Position numbers and translations under genes: made by a program | The notes under the pieces: model-generated | Databases searched by the model: none | What the model saw: the letters and a program-made list of their open reading frames with translations, nothing else | What the model was told of the DNA's origin: nothing | In this document: piece by piece, positions 11,503-23,417 of the stretch | How positions within the stretch are numbered: position 1 is the stretch's first letter | Layout: the number at the start of each line of letters is the position of its first letter | From: Hibiscus mutabilis | Taxonomy: Eukaryota > Streptophyta > Magnoliopsida > Malvales > Malvaceae | DNA length: 64,000 bases | NCBI GenBank assembly: GCA_019671005.1 | Contig: CM033745.1 | Location: forward strand, 930,001 to 994,000 | Reading direction: 5' to 3'

Positions 11503-12386
11503 AAGTTGATCCTAACCCTATATATATAAACATCACTCGTATCATAAATGTAATATAATCTGGTATTTATATCACAGCATCTTCAGAACTAGGACCCTTT
11601 TATAAACTACAACTGGGGTTTTGAATGTAATCGGAGAAGATTGCATAACATTCCAAGCAACTCTTTTAACAAATACAAAAAGTTGACTAAAGGAAGGGAA
11701 ACAAGAACATAAACATAAACATAAACCTAGCTAGTAGCAGTAGTAAATACACACCATCCTTTCTTTCACCAAATCTTCTTTTAAAGTTTGGTATTTGTAG
11801 TCCAGAAAAAGAGAGAGAGAAAAGAGCACATAATATCTAAAAAAAAAACTACATGTTGAAGTTCCAAACATGACAAAAGAATCAATAAAAAAATTGATGC
11901 ACTGCAAGTATCAACAGCTCCTTCCTTCCCACCAAAGGTTTTTTCAGTTAAAAAGAACTACATTTTAAGCTTAAACCTAGTGGTAAATATGAAACATCCT
12001 TTAGTTTTTTTTTGTTAGGTGAGCTACAATCACAATTTTCCTGCTAACTTCAACCCAACACAAATCTAGAAACATTGGGGAGGGGGTAAATAAGAAGAAA
12101 AATAACAGGCAAAGTTTTAGGGTTTACGAGGCGATGGTGGAAGAGTTGAGGATAATCAAGCTGCCTACCTGGGAACAAAGACTGGTTGCTTCTTCATGGA
12201 TCTATGACAGCCATTTCTTGACCCGATACTATAGGACGTGCTACAGATTTTAGGGGCACTGGAAGTGTGAGAATTAATGTAACCTATAACTCACTGGTTG
12301 GCACTTGGCACGGGAAAGGGAAAGAAGCTTTTGTCATCAGCAACTCAAAGAAGTTAACCAAGCTAATACATTTCTTGGACCATCTT
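11503..12386. other. Spacer, probably including 3' sequence of the PP2A fragment
   Basis: No reading frame of interest. The right end directly follows (in minus-strand sense) the stop codon of the PP2A fragment and may include its 3' untranslated region. Confidence 0.4.
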
Positions 12387-14424
12387 TTATGCATAGTACA
12401 TGTACAAGCTGTTTGCCGCAGCACAAGCAATCAAGTTTTCAGTAGGGTGCCACGCTAGGTGCAGCAACTTTGTAGTGAAATCAAAAGAATTTCCATTCGC
12501 ATCAACTCCGGGGGTTTCTGCTCCTGTTATGACATTTGTCAAAATAAAAGCATTTGAGTAGAAATGAAGCACTAAATCAATTTATTTCACTCCCCCACCC
12601 ACATGCACCCCGGGGGATACAAGATAGTTCAGAGATACTAAAATGAAACAAATAAAAACAGGCTCACTACCTCGTCTGACAACACGTGTTATACTACTTA
12701 GGGATCTGGAAGGCCTTGAGGGAGTCTGGACTTGTCTTCTGTCAGAATACATGCATGTTTATAACTACCAACATCTTTACAGAAATCACGATTCAAAGTA
12801 CCTTTTTTTTAATCTTTTACTCTGCTTTACTGAAAATTTTACCTCATTGGATTTTTGCTGGCTTCAAGAGTTGTTGCCTCAGTGCTTCCCGGGGCACAAC
12901 CAAATACACGGAATAAATTGCTGAGGTAAAAAGAGAAACATATTACAATACATGGAAGAAGATCAAAACAACAAAGGTTAGGGTACAAACATTTGCTCAA
13001 ATACGAACCTGTAGGAACCTGTTGCCACTCGCAATCCATCACCACTTAGGCAACACTCAAATTTGTCAAAGATTGAATCATTTTCATACAAATCACACAG
13101 CTGAAACAATTAAAGAATGCAATAATAAGCACATGTCACAGCGTATATGATTAATTTCATCCATTTAGAATATAGAAATCATACCTTTGGTCTTAAATAT
13201 TCATGAACTTGGAAAGTTGCAACAGGACCCGAATCCATATTGATGTCCCATAACTGACAACCAAGTGATATACAATCATGTTAAATTAAAATGAAAAGTC
13301 CTAAGATCCCTCTTTAAACAAGGCAACATCAAACATATATAATATCAAGAACACGTCAACAACTATTGAGTTTAAACCAACATTGAAAGTCTTACAGCTG
13401 AAAACAAGTAGATCTGAGGTGAAATTCAAATAAAACAAAGTAGATAATGATTTAAATACAACAATATTAATGGGATTCAAATGAAGTATGTTCAAAGAAG
13501 AAATATGGATTATGATTGATTTTTAAATCACCATTGAAAGTCTTACAAGCAACCATGTGCTTTAAAATCATTGAACTTGCATATTCATGCTAAAAAACAC
13601 TGAATAGAAGAAGCTATCACAACATTTAACACTCCCCCCCTCTCTCAGGGAAAAAAAAACCTTTTTCATGTCATCGTTATAAGCTCTCTGCAAGATAAAA
13701 GGAAATTGTTTATCTAATGCCAACAAAGCAGACAGTCCCCTTTCTTTCATCATTTTAATCACTGTTGTCATAAAAGCATGAAAACGAGACAAAGCCAAAC
13801 CTTAAGAGTCATGTAATCACGGCTTAGTATATATCTTCCATCCTTAGCAAATTTGATATCGGACATTGAAGCAATTATCTCTGTAAAAATGATCTAGAAC
13901 CAGGAGCCTCAGGTTCTTCAAACCTGTGACATAGAATAGTATTAATTATTTGAAAAAGATACGGAAAGCTAATTGCAAATATACCCTCACAGATCAAGAT
14001 CCATACCAAGTTACTCTTGGTAAAAATGAACAAAAATTCAGCAAAATGCTTACAATTTGGCATGAGAATCACACAACGCTGACTGCCGCAAATCAATGAG
14101 GCGAATTGAGCCCTTTGAACTACTGTACGCCAACATATTACAGTGGGTAGGGTGGAACTCTGCTGATGTTATTACCTCTGTGAAGATAGACATAACAATA
14201 ATTCAACCCCTAGTTTCACAAAATTATTGAACTGCACTGTAGTTGTAAATATTTTAAGCAGCGAAAGCAGCTCATAATATTACCAATATGCTAAGAGCCT
14301 TACCAGTTAGATCTTCCATGTTTGCAGGCTTTACATCAACAATATTGAAACTTTGATTGCTAATTTCCAAGTTCCAAAGATTTATACGCAGATCATCAGC
14401 TGATATGAAAGTTTCGCCATCACT
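12387..14424 (-). pseudogene. 3' half of a PP2A 55-kDa regulatory subunit B gene
   Basis: Seven exons on the minus strand match the C-terminal half of plant PP2A B55 (ATB-type) WD40 subunits, which select substrates for the phosphatase: 14424-14304 (SADDLRINLWNLEIS), 14177-14054 (SAEFHPTHCNMLAYSSSKGS), about 13928-13801 (EAPGSRSF, then SDIKFAKDGRYILSRDYMTL), 13253-13185 (LWDINMDSGPVATFQVHEYL), 13100-13009 (CDLYENDSIFDKFECCLSGD), about 12916-12842 (NLFRVFGCAPGSTEA), about 12730-12665 (RRQVQTPSRPSRSL) and 12523-12387, ending SLYMYYA and stop. The N-terminal propeller exons are absent: a copia remnant begins at 14599 and the next gene past it is unrelated. The 13.9-kb exon also has a one-base deletion (five Ts where six are needed), which creates an early stop. 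So it is a 5'-truncated pseudogene, although the frameshift alone could be an assembly error. Confidence 0.85.
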
Positions 14425-14598
14425 AGGTAATCAATAAGAGACGCAATATCAGTATAAATTGGCAAATCAAGCTAATTATGAAAAGGAAAACACAGAAACA
14501 GGATGTGTTTTCAAACATACACACTTCAAGTATAGCAGCATATTATAACCAAATAAAATAAGCTGCAGACAAGCCTGAATATCAGAAAGAAGGTTGTA

Positions 14599-15208
14599 AA
14601 GTTTATAGGGTAGGAGTTTTATCGAAAATAAAACTTGTGAATTATTTGAATTTTATTTAAAATAAAATTCATTTATCAAATAGCATTATCACAATAATAT
14701 TTGTATTAAAAGATAATATCATATCAAATATTTATCCTTTTAATTCTAAAATATTCAAAAAATAATATTCAAATTTAAGGATAACCTCAGTCATTTATCA
14801 TTTTATTTGAGATATTAAAATGCTATATTTAAGGAAAATTATCTCGTAATGAATTAAAATATCCGCAAGCCCACGTAAGGCCCGATCGGTTCGAACATTC
14901 ACGTTACCCATATCATTTAAGCTTAAGTTGTTCAAATAATCACTAAGTAGAGTTTTGTATATAAACATCTCCCACGCTTGGTAACCCATCAATATGGGAT
15001 ATAAGTTTTTCCTTTTTCCTTAACTCAATTCACAAGCCCACTTTGAGCATCAATTTCTCATTCATTACTCAACCATTTTGAACATATGAGATACCATTGT
15101 AAAGGTCTCATGGAGTAGAATAAGACCCAACCGAATCCTTATTCAAAACTCCACCTTTACCCATTCGAAATATGGCTCAAAGTAACTGATTTCCTCACAT
15201 TTTCCATT
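14599..15208 (-). repeat. Copia 3' LTR, truncated
   Basis: Homologous over about 610 bp to 19503-20129; both contain, for example, GGTAACCCATCAATATGGGA and CATGGAGTA. The polypurine tract lies just outside its right border. The left border is where homology to the PP2A intron side begins. Confidence 0.65.
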
Positions 15209-17692
15209 AATCCCCCACATGAATGAAATTGATGCATTTTATCAAAACCATTTTTGACTCGATGTGGTGATAGTTTCTACGATGGATAGTTGCATAGGAT
15301 AGGTAGGTGTCCACCATTGAACCTTCCCTTGTGAAAGTATAATTACTTTACTGGCTGCTCAGTAGACGTGATGTCCTTAAACTGTTCTGTCGTTTGTGTA
15401 AACAATGATATACTCCACACAACAACCTTTCTAGCACGAGTTTAGTTCTCATGGTTATGTCCATATGGTCGTGGACATCACTTGGTTCTGCGAGAGTTTG
15501 AGAGAACTATGCCCCAATAGTCTCTTTGAAGTGGCCCCACTTCACTCTTACATAAGTGACTTATGTTGCTCGGCTTCACCGACGCACACAATGGTCATTA
15601 AAAGCATTGCTTAGCCTGTTCCGTTTTTAGTCACTGTTACATCATAATAATGGACTTGGGAGAGTAACCCCCCACAAAGACCGCACAAGGTCTATGTGAT
15701 TAGGTTGTCCCTTTGAACCTAGATCTTGGGATTTCCAGTCAACTAGGTAGGGTTTTCCTTCTCATAGCGCCTTAAATTTCCATGGGCTTTAATCACATTC
15801 CTTTCGATGTTTTTGCAACTTGATCTCGGTTTAACCCTTTAGTTAGCAGATCCGCAACGTTATACTTTGATTTTACATAATGAACAGAGATAACTCCATT
15901 TGAGATCAGTTGCCTAACTGAGTTCTGGCTATAGCAGAATCATCATTGTCAAAAATTCCTCAAGAATTTGTCCATATAGTGTAATTGAGTCAATATAAGA
16001 CCTTCAGATAACTGTTTGATTTGGATGCCCAAAGTCAATTGTTTCATTCTCATATTTTTCATGTCATTGGTACGTTTACCATTTCATTGTCACATATAAC
16101 AATGAGCGTGTCATAGGATCATATATCCTAATGCACACATTTGTCACACCATGTCATCATGACAATATTTTCGTTTAAACCTTTTATTGAACGTATGGAC
16201 TATTTTCCATTGATAGTCTCCAAGGTTCATTCTATTGAACTTGGACTAACTTCCCTAAATATTTAGGAAATGTATTTCAAAGAATGGGACGTTCTTTGTT
16301 TTCATTATCATATTCTTGTGAATATATTTTTACACAAGAAATTGACATTCGTTACATAATCAATGAAAATATAGTCCTTTTATTTTCATTTACTTTGGTA
16401 ATGGGAATATTACATTTGCAAGAGACCCCCACATTTTTATGTAGTTGTAGTAAGGTCTTATTTTCTTCATAACTCATATGGTGTCTAATTAGTTGATAGA
16501 ACAACTCCCCCCTCCCCCCACATTTTAAAGTTTCAATTGTTATCTTCAAATTCATTGTACCCTTTGATGTTGCAACGCTACTCACATAGAGTTTTCTCCT
16601 CAAATTAATCAACTTATTAAAATTGGGTTGAACATCCTACTTATAGAGAATATTTTCTCTACAATATTTTTGCTTTTAAGCAAATCACTAGTTTGTTCTA
16701 TCATGAAGGTAATTTCTTACCAACAACAATTTGCTATGTTAATTGTTACCCCAATAATATTGACCTTGAAGACTTATTCCTCGTCTTATGGCAAATGAAG
16801 CATTTCCCATGAAATTTGCTTCTTAACCACACCGCCTAGTCCGCGGTTTGAAGTCATTTTCGACTTCCACTACGTTTGTCATGGTAATATTTGTCTTAGC
16901 AATATTTACCTTAACAACATTTGAATGTGGTAACAAACTTTACCTTATCCTCTCTAAATAATAGAAGGATCATCTTTCATATATTTGACCAGGTTTATCA
17001 TGGTCAATTAAGCAACAACTTTTGTTGCCACGTTTGAAAATCTTTCCAATGAATTTCACTGGTTGTTTCCATTTTGTACTTATGGTCCAACAACCCTCAC
17101 AATTCTTTAGCCATTTTTAAACACTGTGCACTTCATGCATGCATCATAATAGGCTTTAAGAATCTAATTTTGACATAGAGAACCAAATTCTTCTATGCTT
17201 TGATTCGAGACCTCAGTCGAAATCAGCACTATGAATTTGGTAACCAATGTTACTTCTCAAAATAAATTCACCGATTTATTTCCAAAATAAAATCATACTT
17301 GATTCTTTAAGAAATAATAACTTTAAATTGTTTCTCTTTCCAAAATAAATTCACCAATTTATTTCAAGATTGAATCATTCTAGATTCCCGTGAAATTAAA
17401 TCCAACGATTTATTTTTCTTAACAAGTTAGAATCAACGCATGATTCTAGCATAGAAATAAATTTAATGATTTATTTCCTTTGTTATATCTTCTGTTCAAC
17501 GTTGGAATTAGTGGCACTAAAACCCAAACAGAAATATCAAGGCAACCTGATAAAAAGAAAATAATCCTTCGATTTAAATTTCGTTGATTCTTGTTTGGAA
17601 GATAAAGTAAATTCGTTAAAACGACAGAAATTAATTCCCGAAACGAATTATTTATAAGATCTTTGTTTCCAAAACAAATTCAAGAAATTTCT

Positions 17693-19752
17693 CATGGTTA
17701 TCCTACACTTTTTCATGGAAAATTATTGGTTGAAATAATAATCCAAAGTGTTTCCAAACACAGATAACCTTGCCTTAAACCTTTTACACACATGATAAAG
17801 ATTTTACAATACATGCAAACATGTATTTTACATATGATTTTAATAATTCCTATAAGCGAAGGTATTAAATCAAACATGTATTCTCATGATACATACCAAT
17901 AAATCGAAATTTAAATTTCGTTTATTCCTGATTTTGTTTTTCACAAAATCCGTAACCTCAGTTACTCTCAACGACAATTTCTATAACACAAATTTATCCC
18001 GTTTATTTCTGAGATCTAAGTAAACTCGTTAAAACGGTAAGATAATTCCTGAAACCAATTTATTTGCTTAACTCGTACACTTATCTCGAATCACCTTTTG
18101 AAAATATAATCTGTCTTAAGAATGTTGGACAAAAAGGGTTAAATTCGAAATAATTTAATATTAAACGGGAAAAAGAAAATAAGAAATTGTACGAATTCAA
18201 ATAATATTCGAAATAACATAAAAGAAGTTCAAAATAGCCGAAAATATGGTTGTTGATGCCTGCACGAACACAGTTTCCTTAAGACAAATTCGACTGCTCT
18301 TCGGTGCTAAAGTTCGTCGGTCGTCGGTCTCCCAGGATACAACAGCAGATGATTATCTTCAGCAGTACCACTTAGAAATCACGAACGTACTAGAACTTTC
18401 GACTATCACTAGAAAAAAAACTATGCAAGTTTGGGAGAAAAAACGTTTTGAATTGTGTAAAACCTAGAGGTTTACAAGCTATTTATAGGGGTAGGAGTTT
18501 CATCGAAAATAAAACTTGTGAATTATTTGAATTTTATTTAAAATAAAATTCATTTATCAACTAGCATTATCACAATAATATTTGAATTAAAAGATAATAT
18601 CTTATCAAATATTTATCCTTTTAATTCCAAAATATTCAAAAAATAATATTCGAAATTTAAGGATAACCTCAGTCATTTATCCTTTTATTTGAGATATTAA
18701 AATGCTATATTTAAATAAATTTAAAGAAAATTATCCTACACTTTATCATGGAAAATTATTGGTTGAAATAATAATCCAAAGTGTTTCCAAACACAGATAA
18801 CCTTGCCTTAAACCTTTTACACACATGATAAAGATTTTACAATACATGCAAACATGTATTTTACATATGATTTTAATAATTCCTATAAGCGAAGGTATTA
18901 AATCAAACATGTATTCTCATGATACATACCAATAAATCAAAATTTAAATTTCGTTTATTCCTGATTTTGTTTTTCACAAAATCCGTAACCTCAGTTACTC
19001 TCAACGACAATTTCTATAACACAAATTTATCCCGTTTATTTCTGAGATCTAAGTAAACTCGTTAAAACGGTAAGATAATTCATGAAACCAATTTATTTGC
19101 TTAACTCGTACACTTATCTCGAATCACCTTTTGAAAATATAATCTATCTTAAGAATGTTGGACAAAAAGGGTTAAATTCGAAATAATTTAATATTAAACG
19201 GGAAAAGAAAATAAGAAATTGTACGAATTCAAATAATATTCGAAATAACATAAAAGAAGTTCAAAATAGCCGAAAATATGGTTGTTGAGGCCTGCACGAA
19301 CACGGTTTCCTTAAGACAAATTCGACCACTCTTCGGTGCTAAAGTTCGTCAGTTGTCGGTCTCCCAGGATACAACAGCAGATGATTATCTTCAGCAGTAC
19401 CACTTAGAAATCACGAACGTACTGGAACTTTCGACTATCACCAGAAAAAAAACTATGCAAGTTTGGGAGAAAAACGTTTTGAATTGTGTAAAACCTAGAG
19501 GTTTACAAGCTATTTATAGGGGTAGGAGTTTCATCGGAAATAAAACTTGTGAATTATTTGAATTTTATTTAAAATAAACTTCATTTATCAACTAGCATTA
19601 TCACAATAATATTTGAATTAAAAGATAATATCTTATCAAATATTTATCCTTTTAATTCCAAAATATTCAAAAAATAATATTCAAATTTAAGAATAACCTC
19701 AATCATTTATCCTTTTATTTGAGATATTAAAATGCTATATTTAAATAAATTT
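17693..19752. repeat. ~1.03-kb tandem duplication in copia LTR/leader sequence
   Basis: 17693-18722 and 18723-19752 are near-identical copies. Both begin TTATCCTACACTTT and contain the same run through GTTGTTGA(T/G)GCCTGCACGA. Only scattered substitutions and 1-2-base indels separate them, so the duplication is younger than the decay of the element. The apparent plus-strand frames starting MVV in both copies are part of this repeat and not genes. Confidence 0.85.
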
Positions 19753-20465
19753 AAAGAAAATTATCTCGTAATAAATTAAAATATCTACAAGCCCACACAA
19801 GGATCAATTAGTCTAAACATTCACATTACTCATATCATTAATGCTTAAGTTATTCAATAAACACTAAGTAGAGTCTTGTATATAAACATCTCTCGCGCTT
19901 GGTAACCCATCAATATGGGATATAAGCTTTTCCCTTTTCCTTAACTCAATTCACAAGCTCACTTTGAGCATCAATTTCTCATTCATTACTTAACCATTTT
20001 GAGCATATAAAATACCATTATAAAGGTCTCATGGAGTAAAATAAGACACAACCGAAACCTTATTCAAAACTCCAATTTTACCCATTCGAAATATGACTCA
20101 AAGTAACCAATTTCCTCACATTTTTCAACAAACTTCACCCATTTACTCTTGTTCCTGTCAAGCCTGATCCACCATACGTGATTGACCAACAAAAGTCATC
20201 AAATCCAACGCATAATATTGCTCGTACGAAAATAATAAATTTACTCTGCTGTAATATCCTTTGGCATAAAAAAATATCCATCGTTTATTACTGTTTCAAG
20301 TGATTTTTACCCATTAACGTCCTTCGCGTGTTGTGTTTATGATTGTAAATACCCTCGCTCCATTTCTTGCCTTGCAACATACAGAAATCTCTTCCAAGAA
20401 AAGGGTTTTTTAGTTTTTCTGTTCTCTCTTTCTTCAATCTTGTTTCTGAAACTTTGAAACAAAAA

Positions 20466-21403
20466 ATGGCTGGAATCGTTGTGGTTTTTGATTTTGACAA
20501 AACCATCATTGACTGCGATAGTGATAACTGGGTTGTCGATGAGTTGGGTTTTACCGATTTGGTCAACCAGCTTCTTTCCACCATGCCTGAAATTCTCTCA
20601 TGGTAAGCCTCAATAAGATCTCTCCTTGTTCTTTTGTTATATTTTCCATTTGAACAGAAGATGTCTAAAGTTTAAACTTTAAGACATTTACGTGTGTGGT
20701 GGCATAAAATTACAGGGCACGATGATGAAGGAGATTCATGCGCAAGGAAAAACCATTGACGACATTGTCGAGATTTTGAAACGGACTCCTATCCATCCTA
20801 GGATCGTCCCAGCTATTAAATCAGCTCATGCTTTAGGGTATGATTCTCTTCTTACTTCTTACTGTTTTATGAATTTTGGGGTGTAAAGTAATCAATTCGG
20901 TTTGGGATTTTCTTCTCCCAGGTGCGAATTGAGGATCGTAAGTGATGCAAACATGTTCTTCACTGAGACAATCCTGGAACATCTCGGACTGGAAGAATAT
21001 TTTACTGAGATCAACTCAAACCCATGCTTTGTTAATGAAGAAGGCAGGCTGAGGATTTCCCCTTACCATGATTTTACCAAGTGTTCCCATGGTTGCAACC
21101 TCAACCTCTGCCTCCCCCAATATGTGCAAGGTAATAATTTCTTTAATTGAAGTTTGTTCTAAAATTTATTATTACATCCAACTCCAACTAGCTCGGAGTT
21201 GTCATATATTTATTTTATTTTTATTTGTCACCATCTTTGTATTTTCCCCCAGCTTTCTAACTAATACTCCATATTCTAACATGAAGTTGACAATTTTAAT
21301 TACTGGGTTCTGTTTTGTAACAGGGGATGATTATAGAAAGAATTCAAGCTTCTTTAGAGGGCAAGAAGAGAATCATTTATCTTGGAGTTGTCATGGAGCA
21401 TAG
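20466..21403 (+). pseudogene. Broken PS2/PECP1-type HAD phosphatase (tandem paralogue)
   Basis: Exon 1 (20466-20600) starts MAGIVVVFDFDKTIIDCDSD, which contains the HAD motif I DxDxT nucleophile. Exon 2 (about 20716-20838) encodes MMKEIHAQGKTIDDIVEILK. Exon 3 (about 20922-21130) has LRIVSDANMFFTETILEHLG, with the motif II serine. Exon 4 (from about 21324) reads MIIERIQASLEGKKRIIYLG and then loses homology, so motif IV and the C-terminus are missing. Against the neighbouring paralogue, the end of exon 1 is one base short (PWNSLM region) and exon 3 has a 6-bp duplication (AACCTC) plus one extra base before the NMCK donor. The family dephosphorylates phosphocholine, phosphoethanolamine or pyrophosphate and is induced by phosphate starvation in Arabidopsis. 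This copy cannot encode an active enzyme. Confidence 0.8.
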
Positions 21404-21672
21404 GGTTCCCACAAATATTCCTTCAAAGAAAAATTTTCCAGTTTGAGAAATAATTTGTCCGACCCACAAGAATCATTTATCTTGGGTTCCCGCAAATTAT
21501 TTTTTAAAAAAGAATTTTCCAGTTTGAGAAATAATTTGGGGAGACCTCTATGCTTGTTCTTTTTTGCAACTAATCAGAATGGCATCTGATGGCGCCCAAC
21601 TGTATTCTGTTGACTGCATTTGCAACTAATCAGCATGGCATCTGTTGATGCCCAATTGTATTCTGTTGACTG
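21369..21672. repeat. Two short direct duplications at the pseudogene 3' breakpoint
   Basis: AGAATCATTTATCTTGG with a downstream TTTTCCAGTTTGAGAAATAA segment occurs twice (from 21369 and from 21468). A second ~58-bp unit beginning TTTGCAACTAATCAG occurs at about 21563 and 21621. These flank the point where the phosphatase homology stops and suggest local rearrangement. Confidence 0.65.
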
Positions 21673-21679
21673 CAAACCG

Positions 21680-23300
21680 CAAACATTTAATGTGGAAAGT
21701 TAATTTTTTATGTCTAATGGCTCTTATTTTCATCTAACGGAAGTGTGGTTGAAATAATTGTAAATAAAGAAATTAGTATTACACTCGGTTGAGTCTTGAT
21801 TTGATTCGAATTATTATTATTTTAATATTTTAGAAATTATAATTTAAATATGTTTAAGCATGTGAAAGTTTTTCATATTATAGTGTGGCTTTGATTAAGT
21901 AACGAGCAATTGCATAGCTACTGTAAATGTTGACTTCGAACTTATACAATATGAAGTAACATGAGCATCTTTAACTACTTGATTAACTAATAAATCTCAT
22001 ATTAGAGTATATTTGAATGTGTAATAGTCTTTAGTTAAAAATTTAATAATTATAAATTAATTTAATTATTTGTTACCTCCATAAGAAATCAATGTAAAGT
22101 GTGTTGCATTGTATGTGTCAAATCGTTGGTGTGTAACATAAATCAAAGTGGACCAAAGTTTTAAGACAAAAAAAACGTGTTCGTAATTTTTGTCGCACCT
22201 CTTTAAGAACCACACCTTGTAATGAGAACGTTTGGATTAGATATAGGTTTCGTCTATTAAACAGCTTTTTAAGTTAAAAATTAAATGTTTAACCAACTAA
22301 ATAATTAGTTTAAATGTTTAGTAAGTAGACGATTGTAATAGTAAATTATGATGAAATCTCTCAATTAAATAATACAAAAATTCTTTAAACTTTTAATTAG
22401 ATAAAAATTAAAAATAGTCCTCCGACTATATTTTATTGAATCTCCCAACTATATAAAATTATAAAATAATTACCCATCTTGCAACAAAATAACAAACTAG
22501 TTTGTTACCATTAAAATTTAATGAATATAAATAAATTATATACGATAAGAATTAAACCATTTTAATAAGAAAACAAACTACTTGTACGTTTAAATTTAAA
22601 CTTAATAGAAAATTTGGAATCATAACTTCGTTTGATTTGATGAAAACTAAGATGATGAAAATTTATATTTATAAATAATATTGTTGATGAGGTGGTGTTA
22701 CGAATTAATTCAACATTTATTTTATAAAAAAACAATAAAGTTAACAATTAGTTTGTTATATTTTTTAATTCTTGTAACTTTTCATAAAAATTCAACAAAA
22801 ATGCCATATGATCAAAGGATTATTTACATATTTTACTTAATGTATCATATTATTAGCACATATAAGGTGTAACATTCATTGTAGAAACTATATAAAACAA
22901 ACACTGAAATGTATCTGCGGGCAAAACACAGTTTCTAGAGAAGTCGGGTAAATTAATTTCTTATATTTCATGGAAAAGGTAGAACACGTTACACACATTG
23001 TACCCTTTTTATGTTTTAAAGGAATGTTGGCATATTCCCCGTATTCATGCCCCTTTTCTTATATGAAAGAGGTTGCCTAATCACAAAATAGTCAACAATA
23101 TCAAACTATAGTCTCATTTCCAACCATTTTTATCTTTCAATACAGAAATCAAGGGCCCACATAAAGAAAGAAAAGAAACAGATTCCTTTTACAACTTTCC
23201 TCGCATCCGCTTACACCAGTGACCAGACACGGTATTTGAGTAAAGAGACCGGCAAATCACAACCCTTCATCTTCGGTCGTGATATTCCACAAAGACATCC
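21680..23300. other. AT-rich spacer between the two phosphatase loci
   Basis: No coding exon recognised in about 1.6 kb. Only short random frames and AT-rich low-complexity sequence are present. The last ~250 bp would contain the promoter of the intact phosphatase. Confidence 0.5.
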
Positions 23301-23308
23301 CATCCATC

Positions 23309-23316
23309 TATAAATA
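23309..23316 (+). promoter_or_regulatory. Candidate TATA box of the intact HAD phosphatase
   Basis: TATAAATA lies 102 bp upstream of the ATG at 23418, a normal spacing for a plant core promoter. I looked for the phosphate-starvation P1BS site (GNATATNC) in the adjacent sequence; GTGATATTCC near 23279 is one base off, so none is claimed. Confidence 0.5.
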
Positions 23317-23417
23317 TCATCTCATTCCCTGTACTCAGATCACAAATTTTGAAAGCATACTTCTCTTTGTAATCTTCCAATTTGCTTTTCATTGGTTTAC
23401 ACATCATCGACCACAAA

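Larger units (their letters stand above)
14599..20129 (-). mobile_element. Decayed Ty1/copia retrotransposon
   Basis: Minus-strand remnants in element order. LTR sequence starts at 20129 (TGTTGAAAAATGTGAGG). A gag remnant resembling LLDHKYKMETT lies near 17100. Next is an RT C-terminal remnant with LTQLHYMDKFLRN and DNDDSAIART near 15920-16010, then an RNase H tail HYVKSKYNVADLLTKGLNRD near 15880-15815 followed by KTSKGM. A polypurine tract (ATGTGGGGGATTAA) near 15210-15222 precedes the second LTR (15208-14599, truncated). Most of pol (protease, integrase, RT core) is deleted and stops are frequent. Matching LTR sequence at 14599-15208 and 19503-20129 gives the ends; I found no clear target duplication. 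It marks the breakpoint of the PP2A fragment. Confidence 0.75.

Noticed and set aside
18246..19577. Two similar plus-strand proteins beginning MVV
   Set aside because: They lie in the tandemly duplicated copia LTR/leader sequence, antisense to the element, with no domain.
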